NCBI GenBank assembly: GCA_026126025.1
Contig: JAHCJZ010000003.1
Coordinates: 62,001 to 126,000, forward strand
Length of the DNA stretch: 64,000 bases
Reading direction: 5' to 3'
DNA from: Bauldia sp.
GTDB lineage: Bacteria; Pseudomonadota; Alphaproteobacteria; Rhizobiales; Kaistiaceae
How positions within the stretch are numbered: the stretch's first letter is position 1; each line of letters opens with the position of its first letter. The notes below the pieces were generated by a model. The model searched no databases. It had not been told where the DNA came from and saw nothing but the letters and a program-made list of their open reading frames with translations. The translations under genes and the position numbers were made by a program. Positions 25,432 through 34,654 of this stretch are shown here, piece by piece.

Positions 25432-27498
25432 CTATTGAGCCGGCGCGAGGCTCGCCAGATAGGCGATGATGTTCAGCCGATCGGTCTCGTTGGGCACGCC
25501 CGGGAACGCCATCATGGTGCCCGGAATGTCCTGCATCGGATTGGTCAGGAATGCGTTGAGGCGCGCCAGCGTCCAGATCTCGCCTTCGGCTTTCAGCGCG
25601 TCGAAGGGGTCGGAGTAGTTGAAGTCGTCGCGGTGACCGATGGCGGCGCCGACGACGCCGTAGAGGTTGGGGCCGACGCGGTTGGCTTCGCCCTCGTTGA
25701 ACGAATGGCAACCAATGCAGCGCGCGGCGGCACCGCGGCCGGCGTCGGCATTGGCGGCATCGACCAAGGCCGCGAACTCGGCGTCCTCGCCGGCCGCAGC
25801 CTCTTCCTCGGCGGCAGGCTCTTCCTCGGCGGCAGGCTCGTCCTCGGCAGCGGGCTCTTCCTCGGCCGCGGCATCACCCGGCGCGGCGTCGAGCGACACC
25901 GGCGAATCGGAGAGCGTCACGAGGTAGGCGACGATGTTGTGGCGGTCCTGTGCGTTGGGCACGCCGGGGAAGCCCATGACGGTGCCCGGAACGTCCTGCA
26001 TCGGGTTGGTCAGGAAGGCGTCGAGACGGGTGATCGTCCAGGTCTCGCCGGCCTCGTTGAGCGCCTCGAAGGCGTCCGAATAGTTGAAGTCGTCGCGGTG
26101 GCCGATGGCGGCGCCGACGACGTCGTAGAGGTTGGGGCCGACACGGTTGGCGTCGCCCGCGTTGAAGGAATGGCAGCCGATGCAGCGCGCCGCGGCAGCA
26201 CGACCTGCGTCGGCGTTGGCGGCAGCGACCGCCGACACGACCGCGGGATCCTCAGCGCCGGCACCAGCGTCAGCGGCGGCGACTTCTTCCGCAGCGGGCT
26301 CCTCGGCAGCGGGTTCCTCGGCGGCCGGCTCCTCAGCCGCAGCCACCTCGGCGGCCGGCTCTTCAGCGGCAGCAGCCTCTTCCTCGGCCGCCGGTTCCTC
26401 GGCCGCCGGTTCCTCAGCGGCGGGTTCCTCGGCCGCGGGCTCTTCCTCCGCGGCGGGCTCTTCCTCAGCTGCGGGCTCTTCGCCGGCGCCGGGCAGCGGC
26501 AGCGGATCAGCCGACAGCGTGTTGAGGTAGGCGACGATGTTGGCGCGGTCCTGGAGGTTCGGCACGCCCGGGAAGCCCATGATGGTGCCCGGAATGTGCT
26601 GCATCGGGTTGAGCAGGAACGCGTCGAGCTCGGCGAAGGTCCAGGTCGCGCCGGCATCGCGAAGCGCGACGAAGGCCGGGGAATAGTTGAAGTCGTCGCG
26701 GTGGCCGATCGCGGCGCCGACGACGCCGTAGAGGTTCGGTCCGACGCGGTTGGCGTCGCCCTCGTTGAAGGAATGGCAGCCGATGCAGCGCGCCGCAGCG
26801 GCCTGGCCGGCGGACGGATTGGCCGCGGCAAGCGCCGCCATGAAGGCCGGATCGCCCTCGGCGCTCGCGGCTTCGTCGCCCGGAGCCTCGTCGGCCGGTG
26901 CTTCGGCAGCTTCGTCGGCTGGGGCTTCCTCGGCAGGCGCGGCGCCAGCCTCAGGCAGCGGCAGCGGGTCGTCGGACAGCGAGCGCAGATAGCCGATCAC
27001 ATTGGCGCGCTGCTGGTCGTTGGCGATGCCCGGGTAGCCCATCATGGTGCCCGGAATGTGCTGCATCGGGTTCAGCAGGAACGCGTCGAGCTCGGCATAG
27101 GTCCAGATTGCGCCGGCGTCGTGCAGCGCGCGGAAGGCCGGGGAATAGTTGAAATCGTCGCGGTGGCCGATGGCGGCGCCGACCACGCCGTAAAGGTTCG
27201 GGCCGACCCGGTTGGCCTCGCCTTCGTTGAAGCTGTGGCAGCCGATGCAGCCCGCGGCGGCGGACCGGCCTGCGTCAACGTCGGCGGCGGCGATCATCGA
27301 CATCACGACGGGATTGCCGATGTCGGCGACTTCCTGGCCGCCCTCCTCGCCGGCGGCGCCTTCCTCGCCCTCATGCTCGGCGCCGGCGACTTCCTCGTGG
27401 CCGGCCTCCTCGGGCTCGAAGATCTCCTCAGCGGCGATTCGCAGGGCCAGCAGGACCAGCAGGGTGCCTAAAACCGCGCCAGCAATCTTGTTGAACAT
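25432..27498 (-). CDS. Membrane-anchored tetra-domain cytochrome c (CycM-like repeats)
   Basis: 688 residues. One N-terminal anchor helix (KIAGAVLGTLLVLLALRIAA), an acidic stretch, then four class I cytochrome c domains. Heme motifs CIGCH start at residues 84, 238, 439 and 594; each is followed by FNEG/FNAG-ANRVGPNLY, GHRDDFNYS and a distal PG(T)MM/VM-x-FPG bearing the axial methionine. Domains are near-identical and joined by Ala/Glu/Pro linkers of about 50, 100 and 45 residues. Start chosen at 27498 because MFNKIAGAVLGTLL matches the CycM start and has GGAG upstream. CycM-like proteins with one domain carry electrons from bc1 complex to terminal oxidase and are often encoded beside pheA, as here; four in tandem is unusual. 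Confidence 0.9.
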   Translation of the reverse strand: MFNKIAGAVLGTLLVLLALRIAAEEIFEPEEAGHEEVAGAEHEGEEGAAGEEGGQEVADIGNPVVMSMIAAADVDAGRSAAAGCIGCHSFNEGEANRVGPNLYGVVGAAIGHRDDFNYSPAFRALHDAGAIWTYAELDAFLLNPMQHIPGTMMGYPGIANDQQRANVIGYLRSLSDDPLPLPEAGAAPAEEAPADEAAEAPADEAPGDEAASAEGDPAFMAALAAANPSAGQAAAARCIGCHSFNEGDANRVGPNLYGVVGAAIGHRDDFNYSPAFVALRDAGATWTFAELDAFLLNPMQHIPGTIMGFPGVPNLQDRANIVAYLNTLSADPLPLPGAGEEPAAEEEPAAEEEPAAEEPAAEEPAAEEPAAEEEAAAAEEPAAEVAAAEEPAAEEPAAEEPAAEEVAAADAGAGAEDPAVVSAVAAANADAGRAAAARCIGCHSFNAGDANRVGPNLYDVVGAAIGHRDDFNYSDAFEALNEAGETWTITRLDAFLTNPMQDVPGTVMGFPGVPNAQDRHNIVAYLVTLSDSPVSLDAAPGDAAAEEEPAAEDEPAAEEEPAAEEEAAAGEDAEFAALVDAANADAGRGAAARCIGCHSFNEGEANRVGPNLYGVVGAAIGHRDDFNYSDPFDALKAEGEIWTLARLNAFLTNPMQDIPGTMMAFPGVPNETDRLNIIAYLASLAPAQ
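26276..26490. repeat. Tandem EEPAA-type coding repeat in the cytochrome linker
   Basis: Degenerate 12-15 base units encode repeated Glu-Glu-Pro-Ala-Ala between the second and third heme domains. Synonymous changes are scattered between units, so the array is not a fresh slippage product, but it remains a likely site of length variation between strains. Confidence 0.75.
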
Positions 27499-27693
27499 CG
27501 TGCGCCCGAGCTCCGCAAATCGCGATAGATTCAGAAGACATAGGGCAAGCAAAAGCCACGCAAAGCGCCGCGAGCCTCCCCCTTGAGTGGTCGCTAGCTA
27601 TAGGGGTTTTAAGGAAGGATGCAACCGCATTCGGCCTGCGACAAGGCAGCGCTTCTGCGCGCCGCGACGCACAATCCCGCCATTTCGAACGTG

Positions 27694-27721
27694 TTGACGG
27701 CAACACCCCGGGCGGGATAGT
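27694..27721 (+). promoter_or_regulatory. Candidate sigma-70 promoter of pheA
   Basis: TTGACG (27694-27699), a 16-base spacer and GATAGT (27716-27721), 62 bases before the pheA start. The rest of the 285-base divergent region between the cytochrome gene and pheA shows no other gene or clear structure. Confidence 0.4.
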
Positions 27722-27783
27722 CCGCCGCACCGGCAGGGCGCTGCTCCGGCGCATGCCGAGGCCGCCGCGCAGCGGACAGGGCC

Positions 27784-28629
27784 ATGACCAAGATCGTGTT
27801 CCAGGGCGAGCCTGGATCGAACTCCCACATCGCGTGCAACGAGGCGTTCCCCGAAGCCGAGGCGGTGCCGGCCGCGACCTTCGAGGACTGCTTTGCCGCC
27901 ATTGCCCGCGGCGAAGCCGATCTCGGCATGATCCCGATCGAGAACTCGCTGGCCGGCCGGGTCGCCGATATCCACCATCTCCTGCCGACATCGGACCTTT
28001 CGATCATCGGCGAGCACTTCCTTCCGGTGCATTTCCAGCTGATGGCGCCCTCGGGCAGCAGCATCGAGGACATCCGAATCGTCCACAGCCATGTCCACGC
28101 CCTCGGCCAGTGCCGCCGGATCATTCGCCAGCATGGCTGGAAGGCCGTCGTCGCCGGCGACACCGCCGGGGCGGCGCGGGAGATCGCGGAGAAGGGGAAC
28201 CGTCACGAAGCCGCGCTGGCGCCCCGCCTCGCGGCGTCGCTCTACGGCCTTGCGATCCTTGCCGAGGACGTGGAGGACGAGGCGCACAACACCACGCGCT
28301 TCATCGTCCTGGCGCGCGAGCCGGCGCACGCCACGCCCGGCAACGGGCCGGTGATCACCAGCTTCATCTTCCGGGTGCGGAACGTTCCGGCCGCGCTCTA
28401 CAAGGCGCTGGGCGGCTTCGCCACCAATGGCGTCAACATGACCAAGCTGGAGAGCTACCAGCTCGACGGCCGGTTCTTCGCCACGCAGTTCTACGCCGAT
28501 GTCGAGGGACACCCCGACGACCGCCCGCTCGCCCTCGCGCTCGAGGAGCTCCGCTTCTTCTCGGCCGAAGTCCGCATCCTCGGCGTCTACCCCGCCAACC
28601 CGTTCCGGGCGACGGTCTCGGCGCGATAG
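27784..28629 (+). CDS. pheA: Prephenate dehydratase
   Basis: 281 residues, monofunctional type without a chorismate mutase domain. Catalyses prephenate to phenylpyruvate in phenylalanine synthesis. N-terminal dehydratase domain: FQGEPGSNSH, LGMIPIENSLAGRV, and the catalytic NTTRF; C-terminal ACT regulatory domain for phenylalanine (FIFRVRNVPAALYKALGGFATNGVNMTKLESY, residues roughly 198-230). Divergent from the cytochrome gene; convergent with the AMP ligase across a REPIN-like element. Confidence 0.96.
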   Translation: MTKIVFQGEPGSNSHIACNEAFPEAEAVPAATFEDCFAAIARGEADLGMIPIENSLAGRVADIHHLLPTSDLSIIGEHFLPVHFQLMAPSGSSIEDIRIVHSHVHALGQCRRIIRQHGWKAVVAGDTAGAAREIAEKGNRHEAALAPRLAASLYGLAILAEDVEDEAHNTTRFIVLAREPAHATPGNGPVITSFIFRVRNVPAALYKALGGFATNGVNMTKLESYQLDGRFFATQFYADVEGHPDDRPLALALEELRFFSAEVRILGVYPANPFRATVSAR

Positions 28630-28645
28630 CGCCTCCGGTATCGCT

Positions 28646-28785
28646 TCAACCTCCCCCTTGCGGGGAGGTCGAAGCTCGCGTCGCGAGCTTCGGGAGGGGG
28701 TGCTGAGGCCGCGTTCAATCTCGGACTCAGCACCCCTCCCCGAAACCGTTTCGCGGTTTCGACCCTCCCGCAAGGGGAGAGTTAA
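28646..28785. repeat. REPIN-like element between convergent pheA and AMP ligase
   Basis: Second copy of the family at 5188. Left arm TCAACCTCCCCCTTGCGGGG with hairpin GAAGCTCGCGTCGCGAGCTTC and GGGGGTGCTGA; right arm CTCAGCACCCC, GAAACCGTTTCGCGGTTTC and CCCGCAAGGGGAGAGTT. The inner hairpin sequences differ from the other copies but keep their stems, i.e. compensatory change. Confidence 0.85.
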
Positions 28786-28797
28786 AGGGAGGGGACC

Positions 28798-30390
28798 CTA
28801 GCGGGGCTGGGCGGTGTGGGCGGCGGCGATGCGTTCGAGGGCGGGGTAGTCGGTCTTGCCGCTGCCGAGGAGCGGCAGCGCCTCGATGCTGATGATGCGG
28901 TCGGGGATGGCGAGGTCGGCGAGGCCGATCCGCCGCGCTGTGGGGAGGAGCGACTGTCGCGTCATCGCGGCGGCCGTGGTGATGATGACGATCGCCTCGC
29001 CGCGGCGGGGGTCGGGGATCGCCACCACGGCGCTGGCGTGATCGGGCCAGGCTTCGTTGACCATCGCCTCGACCGCGGTGAGCGAGATCATCTCGCCCGC
29101 GATCTTGGCGAAGCGCTTGGCGCGGCTGACGATCGTGATGAAGCCGTCCGCGTCGAGCGTGACGATGTCGCCGGTGTCGTGCCAGCCGTCGGGCGGCGGC
29201 TCGAGGCGGTTCGGCGCGTCGGGGAAGTAGTAGCCGGCCATCACGTTGGGGCCGCGGACATGCATGCGCTCTCCGGCGGCGATGCCCTCGACCGGGACGA
29301 GGCGCATTTCGACGCCCGGGAGGAGCTGCCCGACCTTGCCCGGCCGGTTGTCGGTCTCGCGGTTCACAGCCAGGACGGGCGACGCCTCGGTCACGCCATA
29401 GCCCTCCTGGATCTCGATGCCGAAGCGCTCCCGCCACGCCTGCCGCGTGGCGTCGCGCACGCGCTCGGCGCCGAGGACCACCATGCGGATCGACGCGAAA
29501 TCGCCGTCCTTCGCCGCCTTGGCCCAACCGGCGGCGAAGGTGTCGATGCCGATGATGATCGTCGCCTCGGCCTCGCGCGCGAGCTTCGGGATCTCTTCGT
29601 AGTGCAGCGGCGACGGGTAGAGGAGCGCGCGAAAGCCGCGGACGACCGGCAGCAGCAGGCCGCCGGTGAGGCCGAAGGCGTGGAACACCGGCAGCGGGTT
29701 GAGGAGGATGTCGGCCTCGCTGCAGCCAAGCACGCGCAGGCACTGCTCGACATTGGCGATGATGTTGGCGTGGGTCAGCGCCACCGCCTTGGGCTGGCGC
29801 TCGGTGCCCGAGGTGAAGAGGACGATGGCGACGTCGTCCGGATCGGGGCGGTGGCGGCGATGGACGCGGTCCGGATTGCGGGCGGCGAGAACGCCGCGGA
29901 TGCGGTCGAAGAAGCCGATGCCGGCGCGCACGTCCTCAAGATAGACGACGCTCAGAGTCCGGCCGAGCGCGGCGACCTTATCCTCGAGCTTCGCGGATTC
30001 GACGAAGCGGCGCGAGGTGATCAGCGTCTTCGCCTCGACGCTCGCCGTCGCCGCCTCGAGGTCGGCGATGCCAGCGGTGAAATTGAGCATCGCCGGCACG
30101 CGCCCATAGGCGAAGAGCGCGAACAGCGTGACGGCGACGCCGTTCACATTGGGGAGGAGCACCGCCATCTTCTCGCCGCGCCGGCCGAGCGCGGCGAGCT
30201 TGCGGCCGAGGATGAGGCTCGCCAGCACCAGGCGATGGCGGCTGATCGGCTGGCGCTCCTGGTCCTCGACGGCGATTGCCCTGCCGTCGCGCAGCGCATT
30301 CTCGGTCAGCGCCTCGAACAGCGTCCGCCGCCAGCGCGCAGGGTCCAGCGGCCGGTCGACATCCCTGTCGGCGTCGGTCGGTGTAGCCAT
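28798..30390 (-). CDS. Acyl-CoA/acyl-ACP synthetase-like AMP-binding enzyme
   Basis: 530 residues. Adenylation motifs: FTSGTERQPKAVALTH (phosphate loop), LNPLPVFHAFGLTGG, GYGVTEASPVL, WHDTGDIVTLDADGFI and SRAKRFAKIAGEMISL; C-terminal lysine region GSGKTDY. Most like the C-terminal acyl-ACP synthetase half of Aas, but without an acyltransferase domain. Likely activates fatty acids for phospholipid or CoA use; substrate unproven. Start MATPTDADRD at 30390 has a strong GGAGGGAG RBS; longer frame overlaps the SRP RNA. Confidence 0.82.
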   Translation of the reverse strand: MATPTDADRDVDRPLDPARWRRTLFEALTENALRDGRAIAVEDQERQPISRHRLVLASLILGRKLAALGRRGEKMAVLLPNVNGVAVTLFALFAYGRVPAMLNFTAGIADLEAATASVEAKTLITSRRFVESAKLEDKVAALGRTLSVVYLEDVRAGIGFFDRIRGVLAARNPDRVHRRHRPDPDDVAIVLFTSGTERQPKAVALTHANIIANVEQCLRVLGCSEADILLNPLPVFHAFGLTGGLLLPVVRGFRALLYPSPLHYEEIPKLAREAEATIIIGIDTFAAGWAKAAKDGDFASIRMVVLGAERVRDATRQAWRERFGIEIQEGYGVTEASPVLAVNRETDNRPGKVGQLLPGVEMRLVPVEGIAAGERMHVRGPNVMAGYYFPDAPNRLEPPPDGWHDTGDIVTLDADGFITIVSRAKRFAKIAGEMISLTAVEAMVNEAWPDHASAVVAIPDPRRGEAIVIITTAAAMTRQSLLPTARRIGLADLAIPDRIISIEALPLLGSGKTDYPALERIAAAHTAQPR

Positions 30391-30500
30391 GGGTTCTCCC
30401 TCCCCGTCGCCATGCGTAGCGGTAATGCGCGGCCGCGACCAGATGGCGGGCGCGCGCCTCCCGCCCTTGCCTCGCCGCGCCGGCCGCATGATATGGTGCC

Positions 30501-30599
30501 GTGGGAGGTTGGCTGTGGACGCGTCCCTCGCCAACCGGGTCAGGTCCGGAAGGAAGCAGCCCTAACGAGTCCGGCGCGGGTCATGCGTCAGCCTCCCAC
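30501..30599 (+). ncRNA. ffs: Signal recognition particle RNA (4.5S type)
   Basis: 99 bases. The terminal stem GTGGGAGG pairs with CCTCCCAC; the conserved apical domain reads GGTCAGGTCCGGAAGGAAGC then AGCCCTAACGAG, including the GGAAGCAGC core bound by Ffh. Position just before dnaX-ybaB-recR is conserved. Ends are set by the terminal stem. Confidence 0.95.
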
Positions 30600-30680
30600 T
30601 CCGTATTCTCCCGGATCCGGTCGGTGGCGGCAGGCGTCGCCCGCTCACCGGTTGCATGACCGGCCCCTCAGGAACCCGCG

Positions 30681-32513
30681 ATGGATGCCCCCTCCCCACC
30701 CGACGCGCCGACGACGAGCGCCGCCTATCGGGTGCTGGCGCGGAAATACCGTCCGCAGAGCTTCGATGCGCTGATCGGCCAGGAGCCGATGGTGCGCACG
30801 CTGACGAACGCGTTCGAGAGCGGGCGCATCGCGCAGGCGTTCCTGCTGACCGGCGTTCGCGGCGTCGGCAAGACCACGACGGCGCGCATCCTCGCCCGCG
30901 CGCTCAACTACACCCGCGCGGGCGTCGACCGGCCGAGCATCGATTTCACCGAGCCGGGCGAGCACTGCCTCGCCATCATGGAAGGCCGCCATGTCGACGT
31001 GATCGAGATGGACGCTGCGTCGCATACCGGCATCAGCGACATCCGCGAGATCATCGAGGCGGTGCGCTACAAGCCGGCGATCGCGCGCTTCAAGGTGTAC
31101 ATCATCGACGAAGTGCACATGCTGTCGAACCAGGCGTTCAACGGGCTCTTGAAGACGCTCGAAGAGCCGCCGGAGCATGTGAAGTTCGTCTTCGCGACCA
31201 CCGAGATCCGCAAGGTGCCGGTGACGGTGCTGTCGCGGTGCCAGCGCTTCGACCTTCGCCGCATCGACGCCGACCGGCTGGTCGGCCTCCTCGGCGACAT
31301 CACCGCGAGGGAATCGATCAAGGCCGAGCCGGCGGCGCTGGCGATGATCGCGCGCGCCGCGGAAGGCTCGGCGCGGGATTCGCTCTCGCTGCTCGACCAG
31401 GCGATCGCCCATGCCGGCGCCGAAGGCGTCACGGCGGACGAGGTCCGCGCCATGCTCGGCCTCGCCGATGGCGGGCGGATCATCGACCTCTTCGAACAGG
31501 CGATGCGCGGCGACGCGACCGCGGCACTGGCCACGCTGGAGACCCTGCACAAGGCGGGCGCCGATCCGGTGGTCGTGCTGCAGGACCTCGCGAATTTCGC
31601 GCATCTCGTGACCCGCCTCAAGGTCGCGGCGGACGCCGCGTCCGACCCAGCTATCACCGAAGAGGAGCGCGTGCGGGGCACTGCATTCGCCGGCGCGCTC
31701 TCCCTCCGTGCTCTGTCGCTCGCCTGGCAGATGCTGCTGAAGGGGATCGAGGAAACCAAGCTCGCGGCGCGGCCGCAGGCGGCCGCCGACATGGTGCTGG
31801 TGCGCATCGCCTATGCCGCCGACCTGCCGGCACCGGACGACGCCGTTCGCCAGCTGCGTCAGGGCGGCGGCTCGCTCACCGGCGCGGTTCCCACCGCCCC
31901 GCCGACCAATGGCGCCGGGCACGGCACGGCCACATCCGGCGCCGCGCCGACGATGCGGCGCACGGAGCCGGTGACGATGGCGTCGGGCCGGGGCGCCGCG
32001 ACGGCACGCGCCGAAACCGCGCCCGCCGGCGAAACCGCCTCCGCGCTGCAGCCTGAGCCGGCCGGTCCCCGCCTCGACCGCTTCGAGGACCTCGTGGCGC
32101 TCGCCACGCAGAAGCGCGACCTCAAGATGATGCACGGGCTGGAGCATCATGTGCGGCTGATCCGCTTCGAGCATGGCCGCATCGAATTCGAGCCGGCCGG
32201 CGACATGCCGCAGGGCTTCACCGGGGAGCTCGACAAGCGCCTGCGCGAATGGACCGGAACGAGGTGGGGCGTTTCCGTCGGACGCGGCCCCGCCGCGCCG
32301 ACGCTGGCCGAGCAGAAGCAGTCGGCCCGCGACAAGCTCGTCAGCGATGCCCAGAACGACCCGCTCGTCCTCGCGGTCCTCCGGCAGTTCCCCGGCGCGG
32401 AGATCGTCGACGTGCGCATCCGCGACGCCGAGCTGAAGCCCGAACCGGCGCCCGCCGATATGGGCCTGTTCGATCCCGAAGACCCCGGCGTCAGCGACTT
32501 CGACGACCGCTAG
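30681..32513 (+). CDS. dnaX: DNA polymerase III subunits gamma/tau
   Basis: 610 residues. Clamp-loader AAA+ ATPase: [20 protein letters not shown] at the start, Walker [27 protein letters not shown], Walker [10 protein letters not shown], sensor 1 [24 protein letters not shown], arginine-bearing [14 protein letters not shown], then a Pro/Ala-rich linker (residues about 390-460) and the C-terminal tau domain. No obvious slippery A-run for gamma production was noticed. First gene after ffs, followed by ybaB in 20 bases. Confidence 0.96.
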   Translation: MDAPSPPDAPTTSAAYRVLARKYRPQSFDALIGQEPMVRTLTNAFESGRIAQAFLLTGVRGVGKTTTARILARALNYTRAGVDRPSIDFTEPGEHCLAIMEGRHVDVIEMDAASHTGISDIREIIEAVRYKPAIARFKVYIIDEVHMLSNQAFNGLLKTLEEPPEHVKFVFATTEIRKVPVTVLSRCQRFDLRRIDADRLVGLLGDITARESIKAEPAALAMIARAAEGSARDSLSLLDQAIAHAGAEGVTADEVRAMLGLADGGRIIDLFEQAMRGDATAALATLETLHKAGADPVVVLQDLANFAHLVTRLKVAADAASDPAITEEERVRGTAFAGALSLRALSLAWQMLLKGIEETKLAARPQAAADMVLVRIAYAADLPAPDDAVRQLRQGGGSLTGAVPTAPPTNGAGHGTATSGAAPTMRRTEPVTMASGRGAATARAETAPAGETASALQPEPAGPRLDRFEDLVALATQKRDLKMMHGLEHHVRLIRFEHGRIEFEPAGDMPQGFTGELDKRLREWTGTRWGVSVGRGPAAPTLAEQKQSARDKLVSDAQNDPLVLAVLRQFPGAEIVDVRIRDAELKPEPAPADMGLFDPEDPGVSDFDDR

Positions 32514-32533
32514 CCTGCACAAGGACCAACCCG

Positions 32534-32857
32534 ATGCGTGACATTCTCGGCATGATGAAGCAGGCCAAAGAGCTGCAGTCGCGGATGCAGGAGATGCAGG
32601 AGAAGATCGCGGCGATCGAGGTGACCGGCACCTCGGGCGGCGGCCTCGTCACCGTGATGCTGTCGGGCAAGGGCGACATGAAGTCCGCCAAGGTCGATCC
32701 GTCGCTTCTCAAGGCCGACGAGGCCGAGATCCTCGAGGACCTCCTGGTCGCGGCGCACAATGACGCGCGCGGCAAGCTCGAGGCGAAGACCGCCGAGCTC
32801 GCCCAGCAGCTGACGGGCGGCCTCGCGCTGCCCGAAGGCATGAAGCTCCCGTTCTAG
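32534..32857 (+). CDS. ybaB: YbaB/EbfC nucleoid-associated protein
   Basis: 107 residues: [58 protein letters not shown] and the C-terminal [14 protein letters not shown] are diagnostic. It forms a DNA-binding dimer. Lies between dnaX and recR as in most bacteria, here with a membrane protein gene before recR. Confidence 0.96.
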   Translation: MRDILGMMKQAKELQSRMQEMQEKIAAIEVTGTSGGGLVTVMLSGKGDMKSAKVDPSLLKADEAEILEDLLVAAHNDARGKLEAKTAELAQQLTGGLALPEGMKLPF

Positions 32858-32866
32858 GACCCCGTG

Positions 32867-33262
32867 ATGGCTGCCCAAGCTGAATACGTCGCCGGCCTTT
32901 GCAATATCGGCACGGCGGAGCGCCAGCGCCGGAGGAACATGGGCCATATGGGCGTCGTGCTCGGCGGCGCGCTGCTCGTCGGGCTGCTCCTCGTCGGCGC
33001 GGAGCCGTGGTGGTACCTCCTCCTCTTTCTCCCGGCCTTCACCGCGGTGATCGGCTACATGCAGGCGATCCACAGCTTCTGCGTCGGCTATGCCCGCCGC
33101 GGCCTGCAGAATTTCGGCGAGATCGGGGACGCGCAGCCGGTGGCGCGCCCGGAAGACCTCGCGCGCGACCGGGCGACCGCGACGCGGCTCAACCTCTTTG
33201 CCGTGGTCATCTCCGCCGGCGTGGCGCTGGTCGGGTTCGGCGTCGCCATGGCTTTTTCATGA
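32867..33262 (+). CDS. Three-helix membrane protein of unknown function
   Basis: 131 residues. A cysteine-containing N-terminal motif ([17 protein letters not shown]) precedes two closely spaced membrane helices ([15 protein letters not shown] and [19 protein letters not shown]), then [16 protein letters not shown] and a final helix [21 protein letters not shown]. Similar small membrane proteins with N-terminal C-N-I-G occur widely without known role. Sits between ybaB and recR and overlaps recR by four bases (ATGA), so it is coupled to it. Confidence 0.75.
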   Translation: MAAQAEYVAGLCNIGTAERQRRRNMGHMGVVLGGALLVGLLLVGAEPWWYLLLFLPAFTAVIGYMQAIHSFCVGYARRGLQNFGEIGDAQPVARPEDLARDRATATRLNLFAVVISAGVALVGFGVAMAFS

Positions 33263-33864
33263 GCCGTGCCGTCGCGGGCCCGGAGATCGAGCGCCTGATC
33301 CAGCTCCTCAGCAAGCTGCCGGGGCTCGGCCCGCGCTCGGCGCGGCGCGCGGCGCTGCACCTCATCCAGAAGAAGGACCAGCTCCTCGTCCCGCTGACGC
33401 AGGCGATGGAGGTCGCGGTCGACCGCGTCGTCGTCTGCTCGCGCTGCGGCAATGTCGACACCAGCGATCCCTGCACGATCTGCAGCGACCAGCGCCGCGA
33501 TCCGCACATGCTCGTCGTGGTGGAGGATGTCGCCGACCTCTGGGCGCTGGAGCGCGCCGGCGTGCTCAATGCGCGCTACCACGTCCTCGGCGGCACGCTG
33601 TCGCCGCTCGACGGCGTCGGGCCGGACGACCTCTCGATCGACGCGCTCGTCGAGCGGGTCTCGGCGGATGCGGTGACCGAGGTGATCCTCGCGGTAAACG
33701 CGACCGTCGAGGGCCAGACCACCGCGCATTTCATCACCGACCGGCTTGCCGGGCTGCCGGTGAAGGTCTCACGGCTCGCCCATGGCGTTCCGGTCGGCGG
33801 CGAGCTCGACTATCTCGACGAAGGCACGCTCTCGGCCGCGATCCGCTCGCGGACGCCGTTCTGA
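33259..33864 (+). CDS. recR: Recombination protein RecR
   Basis: 201 residues. Helix-hairpin-helix [19 protein letters not shown], zinc finger [16 protein letters not shown], and Toprim domain ([34 protein letters not shown]). RecR works with RecO/RecF in RecFOR gap repair. The start overlaps the preceding membrane-protein stop; DUF924 follows by 8 bases. Confidence 0.96.
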   Translation: MSRAVAGPEIERLIQLLSKLPGLGPRSARRAALHLIQKKDQLLVPLTQAMEVAVDRVVVCSRCGNVDTSDPCTICSDQRRDPHMLVVVEDVADLWALERAGVLNARYHVLGGTLSPLDGVGPDDLSIDALVERVSADAVTEVILAVNATVEGQTTAHFITDRLAGLPVKVSRLAHGVPVGGELDYLDEGTLSAAIRSRTPF

Positions 33865-33872
33865 GGACCCGC

Positions 33873-34472
33873 ATGGACCCCACGATCTTCGACGAGGTGC
33901 ACCGCTTCTGGTTCGGCGCGCTCGACCCCGACCGTTTCCCCGGCGACAAGATCAGGCTGTGGTTCGAGGGACCGGCTGCGTTCGACGCCGAGATCCGCGA
34001 GCGCTATGCCGATACGATCGACCGCGTCGATCAGGAGGGCGTCGAGATCGCGACGCTGTCGCCGCGCCAGAAGGTCGGGCTCGTCATTCTCCTCGACCAG
34101 TTCCCGCGCAACATCCATCGCACCAGCGGCGCCGCGTTCGAGCACGACCACGAGGCGCGGGTCGCGGCGCGCGCCGTGCTGAAGCACGGGTTGCTGACCT
34201 TCCACCCGGCTGAGCAGCTCTTCATCGCGCTGCCCTTCCAGCATTCGGAGGATGTCGGCGACCAGGACCTTGCGGTGTTCATGGCGGCGCAATCGGCGGT
34301 GGCCGCGGGACCAGGCTTCGTCGACGGCATGCGGATGGCGCTCGACTTCGCTACCAAGCACCGCGACCTCATCCGCAAATTCGGCCGCTTCCCTCACCGC
34401 AACATCATGATCGGTCGCGAGACGACGCCGGACGAGGCCGCGTTCATGAAGGAGCATGGGCGGGGCTACTAG
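33873..34472 (+). CDS. DUF924 family protein
   Basis: 199 residues with the DUF924 signature: FWFGALDPDRF, RLWFEGPAAFDAEIRERYAD, LVILLDQFPRNIHR, AFEHDHEARVAARAVL, LFIALPFQHSED and RFGRFPHRNIMIGRETT (KFGRFPHRN here). A helical, TPR-like family of unknown function; often beside housekeeping genes. Last gene of the ffs-to-DUF924 run; a REPIN-like element follows. Confidence 0.9.
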   Translation: MDPTIFDEVHRFWFGALDPDRFPGDKIRLWFEGPAAFDAEIRERYADTIDRVDQEGVEIATLSPRQKVGLVILLDQFPRNIHRTSGAAFEHDHEARVAARAVLKHGLLTFHPAEQLFIALPFQHSEDVGDQDLAVFMAAQSAVAAGPGFVDGMRMALDFATKHRDLIRKFGRFPHRNIMIGRETTPDEAAFMKEHGRGY

Positions 34473-34496
34473 AGCGCTGCCGATCCGCGCTGCTCT

Positions 34497-34634
34497 TCAA
34501 CCCTCCCCTTGCCGGAGGGTCGAAACCGCGCAGCGGTTTCGGGGAGGGGTGCTGAGCCCGAGGTGCAACGCGAGCTCAGCACCCCCTCCCGAACCGGCTG
34601 CGCCGGTTCGACCTCCCCGCAAGGGGGAGGTTGA
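34497..34634. repeat. REPIN-like element between convergent DUF924 and rmuC
   Basis: Third copy of the 5188 family: TCAACCCTCCCCTTGCCGGA, hairpin GAAACCGCGCAGCGGTTTC, GGGGTGCTGAGC; mirrored by GCTCAGCACC, GAACCGGCTGCGCCGGTTC and CCCCGCAAGGGGGAGGTTGA. The right arm is nearly identical to that of the 5188 copy over some 50 bases, showing recent spread or conversion. Confidence 0.87.
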
Positions 34635-34654
34635 AAACCATGAGTGAGATCGCG

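Noticed and set aside
26276-26490. Possible CRISPR or satellite array
   Set aside because: Units are 12-15 bases, in frame, encoding EEPAA in the cytochrome linker; there are no spacers.
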